A stretch of DNA of 64,000 nt, taken from Thaumasiovibrio occultus (GTDB lineage: Bacteria; Pseudomonadota; Gammaproteobacteria; Enterobacterales; Vibrionaceae). Position 1 is the stretch's first letter. Every line of letters starts with the position of its first letter. Below the pieces are notes generated by a model. The model saw only the letters and a list, made by a program, of their open reading frames with translations. It was not told the origin of the DNA and did no database searches. Below are positions 39,943 to 50,082 of the stretch, piece by piece. The translations under genes were made by a program, and so were the position numbers. Where the stretch lies: contig AP023052.1 of NCBI GenBank assembly GCA_019703815.1, positions 2,728,001 to 2,792,000 on the forward strand, in the 5' to 3' direction.

Positions 39943-41412
39943 TTACTGCATCACTACATCAAATTGCTCTTGGCTGTAGAGCGGCTCAGCAGAGATCTTC
40001 ACCTCTTTGCCGATAAACACTTCCAGCTCCGCCAGCGCATGATATTCATCATCCGACAGCGCTTCTGCCACGGCTGGCGCTGCGTACACCAAGAACTTAT
40101 CGGCATCGTACGCGCGATTCACACGGGTGATTTCGCGCAGCACTTCGTAACACACGCTCTCCACCGTTTTGGTGGTACCACGACCGTTACAGGTAGGACA
40201 ACCGCCACACAACACGTGCTCAAGGCTTTCGCGGGTACGCTTACGAGTCATCTCAACAAGGCCAAGCTGGGTAAAGCCATTGATGTTGGTTTTCACCCGA
40301 TCTTTCGCCAGCGCTTGTTCAAGCGATTGCAACACGCGGCGGCGATGCTCATCCGACAACATATCAATGAAGTCGATAATGATGATCCCGCCCAAGTTAC
40401 GCAGACGGAGCTGGCGCGCGATCGCTTGTGTTGCTTCGATGTTAGTGTTGAAGATGGTTTCTTCAAGGTTTCGACGACCGACAAAGGCGCCGGTGTTGAT
40501 ATCCACCGTGGTCATGGCTTCGGTTTGATCAATGATCAAATAGCCGCCGGATTTCAGCTCAACTTTACGTTCAAGCGCACGGTGCAACTCGTTTTCCGTA
40601 TCATAGAGATCGAAAATTGGCTGATCGCCACTGTAGTATTCCAGCTTGGGCATTAGCTCAGGCACGAACTCTGAAGTGAACTCTTTTAGCTGCTCAAACG
40701 CCAAACGGGAATCCACCACAATGCGGTCAAGTTCAGTGCCGACAAAATCACGCACAATACGCTGCGCCACACCTAGCTCACCATAGAGCATGGTTTTCGG
40801 CTTGTATTTACCGCGGCGCTCAAGCACTTTGCGCCACAGGTGTTTTAGGAACGCTGCATCGTGTGCCAGCTCTTTATCTTTCGCGCCTTCCGACGCGGTG
40901 CGGATAATAAAGCCGCCCAAATCATCGCAATGCTCGCTGATGATTTTCTTTAAGCGATAGCGCTCTTCTTCTGAATCAATGCGCTGCGACACGCCAACAT
41001 GACCTGCCCCCGGCATAAACACCAAGTAACGCGATGGCAGCGTAATGTCGGTGGTTAAGCGTGCGCCTTTGGTGCCTAGCGGATCTTTCACCACTTGCAC
41101 CACGATGTCTTGCCCTTGGCGTACCAGCTCAGAAATATCTTTGACTTGGAACTGCTGCTTTTCGTTTTCCGACACACATTCGGTGTGCGGCACGATATCA
41201 GAAGCGTGCAAGAAAGCGGCTTTATCAAGGCCAATATCGACGAACGCAGCCTGCATGCCCGGTAATACACGGCTGACCTTACCTTTGTAGATATTGCCAA
41301 CAATGCCGCGCTTGCCTTCGCGTTCAATATGAATTTCTTGCAGGTTGCCATTCTCAATCATGGCCACCCGCGTTTCAGACGGTGTGACGTTGATCAGTAG
41401 CTCTGTACTCAT
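39943..41412 (-). CDS. rng: Ribonuclease G
   Basis: RNase G matures the 5' end of 16S rRNA and degrades some mRNAs. Starting at 41412 (MSTELLINVTPSETRVAM) it has 489 residues, the same as Escherichia coli. An S1 domain (about 35-125) precedes the catalytic domain, with IIIDFIDM (about 343-350) carrying catalytic Asp. The Zn-linker cysteines are in LCGGCPTCNGRG. An ATG one codon upstream (41415) overlaps the maf stop as ATGA but sits only two bases from GAGGAA, so either start is possible. It lacks the C-terminal scaffold of RNase E, which separates the two. Confidence 0.97.
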   Translation of the reverse strand: MSTELLINVTPSETRVAMIENGNLQEIHIEREGKRGIVGNIYKGKVSRVLPGMQAAFVDIGLDKAAFLHASDIVPHTECVSENEKQQFQVKDISELVRQGQDIVVQVVKDPLGTKGARLTTDITLPSRYLVFMPGAGHVGVSQRIDSEEERYRLKKIISEHCDDLGGFIIRTASEGAKDKELAHDAAFLKHLWRKVLERRGKYKPKTMLYGELGVAQRIVRDFVGTELDRIVVDSRLAFEQLKEFTSEFVPELMPKLEYYSGDQPIFDLYDTENELHRALERKVELKSGGYLIIDQTEAMTTVDINTGAFVGRRNLEETIFNTNIEATQAIARQLRLRNLGGIIIIDFIDMLSDEHRRRVLQSLEQALAKDRVKTNINGFTQLGLVEMTRKRTRESLEHVLCGGCPTCNGRGTTKTVESVCYEVLREITRVNRAYDADKFLVYAAPAVAEALSDDEYHALAELEVFIGKEVKISAEPLYSQEQFDVVMQ

Positions 41413-41990
41413 CATTTCCTCAATTGACAAAATTCTTGTAGTAATTCTTCTGTTTCGCACAATGGCAGACCCACCACGGCAAAATAGCTGCCTTCAATAC
41501 GACTGACAAAACGGCCTCCTAACCCTTGAATGCCGTAGCTTCCCGCTTTATCAGCCGGCTCGCCACTTTGCCAGTAGGTGTCGATATCGGCTTCGCTCAG
41601 TGCGCGAAACCACACCTTGGTGGTCACTAAACGTGTCACTTGATGTTGTTCATCTGCCAAAGTCACCGCCGTCATCACTTCATGCTCTCGACCGGAAAGC
41701 AGTGACAACATGCGTAAACAATCAGTGTAATCTATTGGTTTTTCTAAAATTGTGTCGTCTACAACAACTATGGTATCCGCTCCGAGAACCGGGCGAGGAG
41801 ACGAAGAAACTGCGACGCCAGCCAAGGCTTTGTCTTGAGACAAACGACGAACATACATCTCGGCACTTTCGTGATCACGGCGACACTCTTCAACATCCAC
41901 TTTTAAGATGTCAAACTCGATACCAATTTGCGCCAATAGCTCTTTACGACGAGGAGAGCCAGAGGCAAGGTAAATCTTTGGCAGTTGCAT
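41412..41990 (-). CDS. maf: Nucleoside triphosphate pyrophosphatase, Maf family (YhdE-like)
   Basis: Maf proteins hydrolyse non-canonical or excess nucleotides; the YhdE subgroup acts on dTTP and UTP and links nucleotide control with division. The 192-residue protein has the N-terminal motif LASGSPRRKELLAQIGI (8-24), the catalytic segment PVLGADTIVVVDD (about 66-78) and YGIQGLGGRFVSRIEGSYFAVVGLPL. Length and position (between mreD and rng) match YhdE rather than YceF. It overlaps the rng start. Confidence 0.93.
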   Translation of the reverse strand: MQLPKIYLASGSPRRKELLAQIGIEFDILKVDVEECRRDHESAEMYVRRLSQDKALAGVAVSSSPRPVLGADTIVVVDDTILEKPIDYTDCLRMLSLLSGREHEVMTAVTLADEQHQVTRLVTTKVWFRALSEADIDTYWQSGEPADKAGSYGIQGLGGRFVSRIEGSYFAVVGLPLCETEELLQEFCQLRK

Positions 41991-42127
41991 ACATTGCCTC
42001 CAACAAAATGAATGACGAAGCCACTCATTGGCGATAGGTGAATAGTATCGAGGCGCGTATCAGTGTTGATCAGCGCGCCCCGAAAAGTCAGATTTGACGA
42101 AGTCGGGGATCATCCCCGCCTTTCAGC

Positions 42128-42607
42128 TTACTTGATGGTGAACTGACGTCTTACCCGGCGCAGTAGCAAGAACAACCAAGGCCACAGCAAGAAGTTCAGC
42201 AATACCCCCCAAAGATGGCGAATATCGAACACCACAGGGTTGACCAAATACTCCGCCCAAAACTCGATCAGCTTCGCCGCGAGCGAGATAGAGGCGATGA
42301 TTAAGGCTTGTTTCCACAGCGAAAGGTTACGCAATACTTGGAAGTTCAGCGCAATCACGTAGCAGACAATCGACATCGTCAGGCCGCGAACCCCTAATGT
42401 TGAGCCTAGCATCAGGTCCCAGATCAAGCCGAGAACCAAAGCGGTGCCCACATTAACGCGGTGCGGCAACGCCAACACCCAGTATGCGGTAAAGAGCAAG
42501 ATCCACGTCGGGCGAAGGTAGGAAAAATCCCCCGGCCACGGCACCACTTGCAGCAACATGGCGATCACGAACGACAGCCAAATCACAATACGACCATTGA
42601 ACAACAT
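42128..42607 (-). CDS. mreD: Rod shape-determining protein MreD
   Basis: MreD is an integral membrane partner of MreC in the elongasome that directs lateral wall synthesis. The start at 42607 (MLFNGRIVIWLSFVIAML) gives 159 residues and about five membrane segments. WILLFTAYWVLALPHRVNVG and LVLGLIWDLMLGSTLGVRGL are visible; the latter is the family signature. It lies two bases after the mreC stop. A 137-bp gap with a small GC-rich palindrome separates it from maf. Confidence 0.96.
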   Translation of the reverse strand: MLFNGRIVIWLSFVIAMLLQVVPWPGDFSYLRPTWILLFTAYWVLALPHRVNVGTALVLGLIWDLMLGSTLGVRGLTMSIVCYVIALNFQVLRNLSLWKQALIIASISLAAKLIEFWAEYLVNPVVFDIRHLWGVLLNFLLWPWLFLLLRRVRRQFTIK

Positions 42608-42609
42608 GG

Positions 42610-43443
42610 TTAGAGTTCTCCCTGTTGTGTTGGCCACACCAAAAGCAAATAACGTAAGCGATCAAACTTCACCACTGGGCGTGCTTTGATCTGAGCAAAC
42701 GGACGCTGATTATCAAACGAAAACTCGGTCACGATCCCCACAGGGTATCCTTCAGGGAACACGCCGCCTAAACCGGACGACACCAGTACGTCACCAACTT
42801 CGATATCCGTGTTACTTGGCACGTTTTCTAGCTGAATTTCGTCAATCTTGCCGGTACCGGTGGCGATAACGCGAATATCGTTACGCACTACCTGAACCGG
42901 AATGCCGTGAGTGCCATCAATTAACAACAACACTTGGCTGTTGTGCGCGCCAACGTAAACCACTTGGCCGACGATCCCCAATTCGTTGATCACCGGTTGG
43001 CCTTCGTACACCCCATCGATACGACCTTTGTCGATCATCACCTGATGGGTATAAGGATCCGAGTCCACTGCCATCACTGACGCCACCATTTTGCGTTCAT
43101 CACGCACAAACGGTGAGCCCAGCAGGCTGTGAAGACGCTCGTTCTCTTGACGAAGATGTTGATTGAGCGAGACTTCCGACTTCAGTCGTAGCAGTTCATC
43201 ATGCAACACGCGGTTTTCGGCAATCAGCTGAGTACGAGAGCGCACCTGAGTTGTTACACCACCCAGCATCTCTCTTGGCAAATTGGCACCATACTGCAAC
43301 GGCGCAACTGCAGAGTTGAGTAAATAGCGAATATTTGCAAAGGCATCGAGACGACTATCGGCCAGCATAAGGCTGACCGATACAAGAATGGCAAAAAACA
43401 GACGCAGTTGCAGGGATGGACCCCTGCCAAACATCGGCTTCAT
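42610..43443 (-). CDS. mreC: Rod shape-determining protein MreC
   Basis: MreC is a bitopic protein whose periplasmic part activates PBP2-RodA in the elongasome. The 277-residue protein has an N-terminal membrane helix (LRLFFAILVSVSLMLADSRL), a coiled coil (about 70-110) and two beta-barrel lobes. The motifs KMVASVMAVDSDPYTHQVMIDKG, GQVVYVGAHNSQVLLLID and LVSSGLGGVFPEGYPVGIV are typical of MreC. It is shorter than the Escherichia coli protein (367) because it lacks the long C-terminal extension. It follows mreB by 29 bp. Confidence 0.97.
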   Translation of the reverse strand: MKPMFGRGPSLQLRLFFAILVSVSLMLADSRLDAFANIRYLLNSAVAPLQYGANLPREMLGGVTTQVRSRTQLIAENRVLHDELLRLKSEVSLNQHLRQENERLHSLLGSPFVRDERKMVASVMAVDSDPYTHQVMIDKGRIDGVYEGQPVINELGIVGQVVYVGAHNSQVLLLIDGTHGIPVQVVRNDIRVIATGTGKIDEIQLENVPSNTDIEVGDVLVSSGLGGVFPEGYPVGIVTEFSFDNQRPFAQIKARPVVKFDRLRYLLLVWPTQQGEL

Positions 43444-43472
43444 ATTTTCTGCTTACCTGTGATTAGCGTGAA

Positions 43473-44540
<1,068 letters not shown>

Positions 44541-44567
44541 TTATAAGAAATTCGTTAAATTGCGCTA

Positions 44568-44596
44568 AATGTATCAACCGATCACCCTCTGGGCAA
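44568..44596 (-). promoter_or_regulatory. Candidate promoter of mreBCD
   Basis: On the minus strand TTGCCC (44596-44591), a 17-base spacer and TACATT (44573-44568) lie 52 bp before the mreB start. The match is moderate; no intrinsic terminator separates mshQ from mreB, so read-through from the pilus operon is also possible. Confidence 0.45.
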
Positions 44597-44633
44597 GCGG
44601 CCATTGTCTAAACCTGACCTTTATTCGGTTTTT

Positions 44634-47600
44634 TTATTGAGCTTGATGGACAAGCCCTCTCTCACCACGGAAGATCACTCTATCATTTCCTCGATACGAT
44701 CCAAATGTGATAACCGAAGAAGGCGACTCATCGCCCAATTCGCGCCAATTGTATCGCAACCAAGGCTGTACTTTGTTAGGCGTGGGACAAATCTCAGTCC
44801 TGCCTCCCGAATTATTCGGTAAGATTATGTTATCGACGTTTGAACCTTGCGTATCTTGCGCCCCCATACAGAGCCACAAACGCACTTGCTCGCGTAGGCC
44901 GTTAACTCGGCGTATCGCATCGACAAAACTCTCGCCCGACAACACACTACCGTCACCTTGCAAGGCCACAACACCGTTACCTTGCAAGTTCTCTAGATGA
45001 TATGCATCTCCGTCAAACATGGAGGCACTATCACTGCTGCTTAGCACAAACTGATCGCCGTTCCAATATTCGGTACGCAGCGGCACCACCACTTGGGTCT
45101 GCGCTTCATCGACCACGACGTCGTACAACTGCATCCGACCATAACGAATATCGGGGGTCGTATCCCAATAACATTGGGGCTCAAAATCAGTATTGGGCTC
45201 GACGTCTAAACAGTAGACCGACGATTTAAAAGGCACTTGATTTAACGCACGATTTCCACTGCGCGCCGTTGCAGCGTCATGCGAAGTAGTAAAAGACCAG
45301 AAGGTGTTCCCTTCACGGAACGGGCCATCGGGTATCGTGGTCGTCGTCGAGGTGTAATCGCGTCGCCATGTCACATTTTCGCGCCCATCGACCACCATGC
45401 CAGTGTCAGGCTGCCAAACAAAGTCCACATCCGCGTTTATACGACCGCTCAAATCGACGCCAGTTCCATCTTCAACTGCTAAGCCGACCCCGCTTTGATA
45501 TTGGTCAAAAAGGTAATAGTTGCTGGCGTGGCTGCCATTAAGGCCGTGGGCTTTAATATCCCAGTTTAGCGTGAAGGGCTGATCCATATAGATCATTCCG
45601 CCCTGTTGCGTCGGCGGCGTTAAACCAAAGTCGTCAACCGAGAGATAACGCGGATAAAAGCGGCCGACGGTCGTTACCGCTGGGTTCACCGCCATGCCCA
45701 AGTACGTGCCTTGCACCGAGCTGGTCAGTTCAAAATCACCGGATTGATCCCAGCGCTGGCCGTCAACTTGGTAAAACTTGGCATTGTTCTGATTGGAATC
45801 ATGACTGCGAATTATCGCCGGTAAATTGCCATTGTCACCGCGTGGCGGGTAAGACAGCGAAGAAAACAGCGTCTGCCATGTCGCTGGCACGCCATCCGTA
45901 GCAAAGAAATTAGGAGTAACACCTAAAGCGCACAGCTTATCGTTAGCAATTGATACGCTACCGTTGGCATCATTAGGCACATTCACGCCCAGGTTTGTGT
46001 TCCAAACCACAGGTTTGACTCGGTAGCTGAAGGCTTCATCGACATAGGCAAAACCGGTATCTTCAACGCCCGTCGTTAATTTATTGCCATTGGCTGCCGT
46101 GAAATTACACATCGCGAGCGCCAATGGCCGACTGTAAACCGTCGCCGTGCCTTTCAGCCCTTGCCAATCACCGGTGACATTATCGCAATCGCTATCACTG
46201 CACTCTTCGGGCTCCCAGTCAGGATCTTCGACGGTAAAATTTACCACGCCAGCATCACCGTAATTGAGGTTTATATTGTTGGTTGTTGAACGCCCACCTT
46301 TAAATGTTACTTCTATCGTCCTGGGTAGAGCTTTACCTTGGATCTTGAACTGACGCGTCCCTGAGCTTGGGGTGTTGTATGAGAAATTGTCAAAACGAAT
46401 TTCAGCCTTCTCATCATAATCTTCAATGATTTCACAGCGCGCCCCAGTATCAGCGACCGCTTCAAGGTAAACCGAGGTGGGCTTGCCAGCTACCATACGA
46501 ACAGGATCTTGCCCGGCAGCATCGACAACCCGAAAACCGTAAGGGGCGAACATAAACGGGCCAGCCGTATCGGTCAGCGCAGTGTCTTCCACCACTTCGG
46601 CGCTGATTTCGGCCACTTCACCTGCCCGCTCGGTGCTAAGAAACAGCTCGGCTTTACCATTGGAAAATGATAATGGCCGGGTTGAGCACTGCCCGTTACT
46701 GCGCAGCCCCCAGCAATAATCGACGCCGGATGGCGACATCGCCAGCGAGCCTGAAAAATCGGTATCGATAGTGCCGTCAAATTTCAACACCTGAACATCA
46801 ATTGGCATGTCATCGCAAGAGAGCGCATAACCAGTACGCGGGGTGATTTGGAGGGTGCGCTGATCCGGCTGCTCACAAGAAGATATGTCACCCTTAATTA
46901 CTGTATCACCAGATAGCCTCACTGCTTCCGCCGTGATTGCTCCACGGATGATACCTGTATTTATAACCACCTCATATTCACTAATAATATGGGCATTAAT
47001 CTCTAAAGGAGCAAAAGGTGCCCCTTGTCCCTGAGCCGTGATATTACTGCTAGAAGGATGATAAGCGATGATAAGTAAGTCGTTTGGATCTCCACTCTTA
47101 TTAATCGTCGATGCAAACCGCACTAGCATGGTTTGCACATGTAAAATAACTTTCCCCTCAATTTTTACGTCAGATGACTCGATCAATAAATTATTGAAAT
47201 GATATTCACCCGCTTCCAAAGTCACTTTTCTGTTCGCTATCATGTAATCCCCGTAATTTCCAGGGGACAAACGTCGGTGAGAACCAACTATTGCTTCTAG
47301 ATCAGTCGTTACGCTAGGTCTTGAAAAATCGGGCTTATCGACCATCAAACGTTGATTACCTACACAATCAGCAGTTGTACATGTGAGGGCGCTGTTGTCC
47401 TCTTTTTCAACGACCCTGTTTGGTAAAAAACCGATTTGATTACCTTCGTAGGCATTCTCTATCCTTGATGAACCCGAAAATGTAATTATTCCATTCTTAT
47501 CCCAAGTCTGTGCCGCTGTTTTAAAATACTGACACTGCTCAATTGATGCAGGCACTGGCGCGCTCGGCGGCGGAGGTGGCGGTGGTTCCGTTGGCGGTGG

Positions 47601-47684
47601 CGCAAATGCCCAACCCGCCACAGGCATCGCAAATAGCAAACTGAGCCACAGCACTTTTAAATAGCGGGAATACAGCGACATCAT
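44634..47684 (-). CDS. mshQ: MSHA biogenesis protein MshQ
   Basis: MshQ is the very large last protein of the MSHA structural operon, thought to be surface-exposed and possibly part of the pilus tip or base; its function is not established. The 1016-residue product has a signal peptide (LYSRYLKVLWLSLLFAMPVAGWA) and a proline-rich linker (FAPPPTEPPPPPPPSAPVPA, about 26-45). An N-terminal module (about 50-270) has a repetitive beta-strand character, followed by a long Cys-containing region typical of MshQ. The DNA for residues about 50-270 is visibly AT-richer than the rest. The start at 47684 overlaps the mshP stop as ATGA. Confidence 0.88.
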   Translation of the reverse strand: MMSLYSRYLKVLWLSLLFAMPVAGWAFAPPPTEPPPPPPPSAPVPASIEQCQYFKTAAQTWDKNGIITFSGSSRIENAYEGNQIGFLPNRVVEKEDNSALTCTTADCVGNQRLMVDKPDFSRPSVTTDLEAIVGSHRRLSPGNYGDYMIANRKVTLEAGEYHFNNLLIESSDVKIEGKVILHVQTMLVRFASTINKSGDPNDLLIIAYHPSSSNITAQGQGAPFAPLEINAHIISEYEVVINTGIIRGAITAEAVRLSGDTVIKGDISSCEQPDQRTLQITPRTGYALSCDDMPIDVQVLKFDGTIDTDFSGSLAMSPSGVDYCWGLRSNGQCSTRPLSFSNGKAELFLSTERAGEVAEISAEVVEDTALTDTAGPFMFAPYGFRVVDAAGQDPVRMVAGKPTSVYLEAVADTGARCEIIEDYDEKAEIRFDNFSYNTPSSGTRQFKIQGKALPRTIEVTFKGGRSTTNNINLNYGDAGVVNFTVEDPDWEPEECSDSDCDNVTGDWQGLKGTATVYSRPLALAMCNFTAANGNKLTTGVEDTGFAYVDEAFSYRVKPVVWNTNLGVNVPNDANGSVSIANDKLCALGVTPNFFATDGVPATWQTLFSSLSYPPRGDNGNLPAIIRSHDSNQNNAKFYQVDGQRWDQSGDFELTSSVQGTYLGMAVNPAVTTVGRFYPRYLSVDDFGLTPPTQQGGMIYMDQPFTLNWDIKAHGLNGSHASNYYLFDQYQSGVGLAVEDGTGVDLSGRINADVDFVWQPDTGMVVDGRENVTWRRDYTSTTTTIPDGPFREGNTFWSFTTSHDAATARSGNRALNQVPFKSSVYCLDVEPNTDFEPQCYWDTTPDIRYGRMQLYDVVVDEAQTQVVVPLRTEYWNGDQFVLSSSDSASMFDGDAYHLENLQGNGVVALQGDGSVLSGESFVDAIRRVNGLREQVRLWLCMGAQDTQGSNVDNIILPNNSGGRTEICPTPNKVQPWLRYNWRELGDESPSSVITFGSYRGNDRVIFRGERGLVHQAQ

Positions 47685-48166
47685 TGGACGATCTCCTTCG
47701 CCATTAACTCTTGCACCCGAGACACGCGATGATCGCTTGAGCCACATGCGCCGGTGCTGGTCAGTTGGAAATAGCGCACTTCTGGGGTATCGACGTTATA
47801 TTGTGCGCACAGCACATTCACGCTACACCCCGACAGACCGGAAATATTCACCGCCATCGGCGTCGGGGTTTCACTCGGGCACAAACTCACATTCGCCGCG
47901 TTGCTATCAACGGGAAACAACAGATTCATCGCCACTTCGTTACCTGAATGCGCCGCCAGCCACGCGCGTGCACCGAGCACTTCCACCGTAGTGGTATCTT
48001 GTGAAGAAACACCAATGCGCGTTAACGCGACGGCAAACAGCGACATCACCACCATCACAAAAATCACCACCAGCAGCACACTGCCCTGCTGTTGGCGTGG
48101 CCAAGCTCGCGCAACGCGCGGTGTGGAATCACCCTGCGGCTCGTTCAACGAGAAATCACTGCACAT
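47681..48166 (-). CDS. mshP: MSHA biogenesis protein MshP
   Basis: MshP is a minor-pilin-operon protein with a PilX/MshP-type N-terminus. The start at 48166 (MCSDFSLNEPQGDSTPRV) follows AAGGTG and overlaps the mshO end by 11 bp; it gives 161 residues. The hydrophobic segment QQGSVLLVVIFVMVVMSLFAVALTRIG (about 28-54) is the class III prepilin-like helix without the usual FTLIE sequence. Cys-containing C-terminal domain follows. A longer reading from 48220 would overlap mshO more deeply. Confidence 0.85.
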   Translation of the reverse strand: MCSDFSLNEPQGDSTPRVARAWPRQQQGSVLLVVIFVMVVMSLFAVALTRIGVSSQDTTTVEVLGARAWLAAHSGNEVAMNLLFPVDSNAANVSLCPSETPTPMAVNISGLSGCSVNVLCAQYNVDTPEVRYFQLTSTGACGSSDHRVSRVQELMAKEIVQ

Positions 48167-48890
48167 TGAGCACCTTAATACTGTGAGTAAATCGCGCGTT
48201 TTCATCGGTGCGTGATTCATACAAATTCAAATCGACATGCAGCAAACCGTTGCTGTTAAGCCCTGCGCCTTCTGCGCGGAAAGTAAGATCGGCAATGCCA
48301 TCGCTGAGGATCGGCGAGATCTCGACCGCGTTATCGCCCACTGCGCGACGCAGCGTGCCATCGCTGCTGTGACAAAAGCGCACTGGCTCGGAAAACAGAT
48401 AAACACGCTCCGTTGAGGAGCGCGAGTCAGGGTACTTATTGATCGGCAAAGTGAAAGGCGCTTGGCTTCCACTCGCGGCGCCTAACACTTGCGGCGCATC
48501 GGCAAACTGCTGCGGCGTGCCTAACCCAATCGCCACCTGCGTGCCATAGACGCGGTCGCGGTCTTTCCACAGCGCTTCATCGCCATGACGCGGGATCACC
48601 GCCACTTGTGACGGGGTTTTACTGGTATAAAAACCCGACAGAAAAATAGGATAAAATTGTAAGCAATTGCCCGAGACAGACACACTGTTGGGCACCGCAT
48701 GTCGCACTTCTTGCTCTATGCGTGCCAGCACTAAACGCGCTTTACCCTGTAAACGTTCGCGCTCAACCGTTGCGACATACCCTTGCGCGCCTTGTGAAAT
48801 AAACCCAGTGATCGCCAGCGAGATCACCGCAAAGACCATCAGGGTGATCACCATTTCAATCAGAGTAAAGCCACGTAACAAGCGGTTCAT
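48156..48890 (-). CDS. mshO: MSHA minor prepilin MshO
   Basis: MshO is a minor type IV prepilin of the MSHA system, likely in the priming complex at the pilus tip. The 244-residue protein has the prepilin leader MNRLLRG before FTLIEMVITLMVFAVISLAITGF (cleavage after Gly7, Glu at +5) and a globular C-terminal domain. Its ATG overlaps the mshD stop by one base (TGATG), and mshP follows with an overlap. The operon order mshB-A-C-D-O-P-Q is as in Vibrio cholerae. Confidence 0.9.
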   Translation of the reverse strand: MNRLLRGFTLIEMVITLMVFAVISLAITGFISQGAQGYVATVERERLQGKARLVLARIEQEVRHAVPNSVSVSGNCLQFYPIFLSGFYTSKTPSQVAVIPRHGDEALWKDRDRVYGTQVAIGLGTPQQFADAPQVLGAASGSQAPFTLPINKYPDSRSSTERVYLFSEPVRFCHSSDGTLRRAVGDNAVEISPILSDGIADLTFRAEGAGLNSNGLLHVDLNLYESRTDENARFTHSIKVLNVQ

Positions 48891-49528
48891 CAGTAATTAC
48901 TCCGATACGCCGTAAACTGATAGTTGCCGTATTGGCTGGTGAGCACTTCAACCATCACGCGTTTGTGATTGCTTTGCTGGGTTTGCACACTACCGTTGCG
49001 TTGACCGTCATACACCACGCGGATGGTAACCGCGAAATTGGCATACTCATTGGCAGGTGATCCCGGTAACAGCGCGGTGATCGGCCCATCAACTTGGCCT
49101 TGGCACAAACTATTATCACCCCAGCAACTGCCTTGAGGACTGGTCACGTTGTAGTCGTCAACGTCATTAAAACTGTTGGTATTGGCTGCAGTTTCGCCGC
49201 TATCGGCTTTGAGCGCATTAGGCGCAGTGCAGCGCAGCGCGGCTTCTGAGGCACTCGGGTTACAGCGCTCAATCGAGAACGGATCGGAGCGTTGATCAAA
49301 CTGACGGGTCAGAATTTCACTCATCACTGCTTGGCCAAGGGCGGCAGCGCGAGTTTGGTAATACGGCGTGGCGGAGCTGGCAATTTGCGGAAACAGAAAC
49401 TGGCTTAGTCCTGTCATGGCTAACGCCAATAAAACAATCGCTATCACGAGTTCAACAAGGGTTACGCCTTGCTGATAGGCCGCTCTGTACTGACGTCGCT
49501 GATTAGCACACATAGAGATACCCTTCAT
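48890..49528 (-). CDS. mshD: MSHA minor prepilin MshD
   Basis: MshD is a minor prepilin of the MSHA pilus. The 212-residue reading has a rather long leader (MKGISMCANQRRQYRAAYQQG) before VTLVELVIAIVLLALAMTGL, with prepilin Glu at +5; an internal ATG at 49513 would shorten the leader by five residues. It overlaps the mshC end by 26 bp. Several Cys residues in the C-terminal part suggest disulfides. The segment SEILTRQFDQRSDPFS is characteristic of MshD proteins. Confidence 0.88.
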   Translation of the reverse strand: MKGISMCANQRRQYRAAYQQGVTLVELVIAIVLLALAMTGLSQFLFPQIASSATPYYQTRAAALGQAVMSEILTRQFDQRSDPFSIERCNPSASEAALRCTAPNALKADSGETAANTNSFNDVDDYNVTSPQGSCWGDNSLCQGQVDGPITALLPGSPANEYANFAVTIRVVYDGQRNGSVQTQQSNHKRVMVEVLTSQYGNYQFTAYRSNY

Positions 49529-50069
49529 TGTTCATGCAAAGCGATAAACGTTGTTCGCCAATAAAATCAAAACGGCACACCTGGGATGGCTGTGCAATCG
49601 CGCTGTCGCCACCGCAAACACGGCGCGGCGCTTTCGCATTCGATAACTGAATAGGTCGACCTAAGAGATCAAAATAAAGCGGCGCGTTCGCATCAAGATC
49701 GCCACTGAGTTCAAAATGCACGTCGCTGTCGGTCGTGGTTTGAAAGGTGCTGCTCGCGGGGCAGTTCTGTTGCCCTGCTTGGGTCGTTACAGAGAAAGGA
49801 GAGCCAAAGCGTTGGCGATTTACTTCAACACGGCGGCATTCTACGGCCAACTGCTGGGCAGCCGATAGCTGCTCATAATCTCGATAAGCATCAGACCGCA
49901 TTGAGGCAAGTTGTAGCTGGCGTAATTGAGTGATGGCCTGATCGCGGGCGATCTGAGTAGCAAACTGACTGGGGCCCACAAAGCGGGCCCCAGCAGTGAC
50001 AGCTACCACTGCCAAAAGCAAAATCACTACCACCAACTCGACTAAGGTAAAACCGCGTTGGGGGCGCAT
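49503..50069 (-). CDS. mshC: MSHA minor prepilin MshC
   Basis: MshC is a minor prepilin of the MSHA pilus. The 188-residue protein has leader MRPQRG before FTLVELVVVILLLAVVAVTAGARFVG, with Glu at +5. The globular domain contains several Cys and the run CRRVEVNRQRFGSPFSV. It starts 13 bp after the mshA stop and overlaps mshD. Position and N-terminus are typical; the C-terminal domain of this subunit varies widely between species. Confidence 0.88.
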   Translation of the reverse strand: MRPQRGFTLVELVVVILLLAVVAVTAGARFVGPSQFATQIARDQAITQLRQLQLASMRSDAYRDYEQLSAAQQLAVECRRVEVNRQRFGSPFSVTTQAGQQNCPASSTFQTTTDSDVHFELSGDLDANAPLYFDLLGRPIQLSNAKAPRRVCGGDSAIAQPSQVCRFDFIGEQRLSLCMNNEGYLYVC

Positions 50070-50082
50070 TGAGATGCCTTAA

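Noticed and set aside
39964-40656. 230-codon plus-strand open frame inside rng
   Set aside because: Lies fully antisense to the conserved catalytic domain of RNase G; no start signal or family match.
42104-42118. GC-rich palindrome CGGGGATCATCCCCG between mreD and maf as a terminator
   Set aside because: Almost no loop and no T run follows on the minus strand; it is more likely a chance palindrome or a processing signal.
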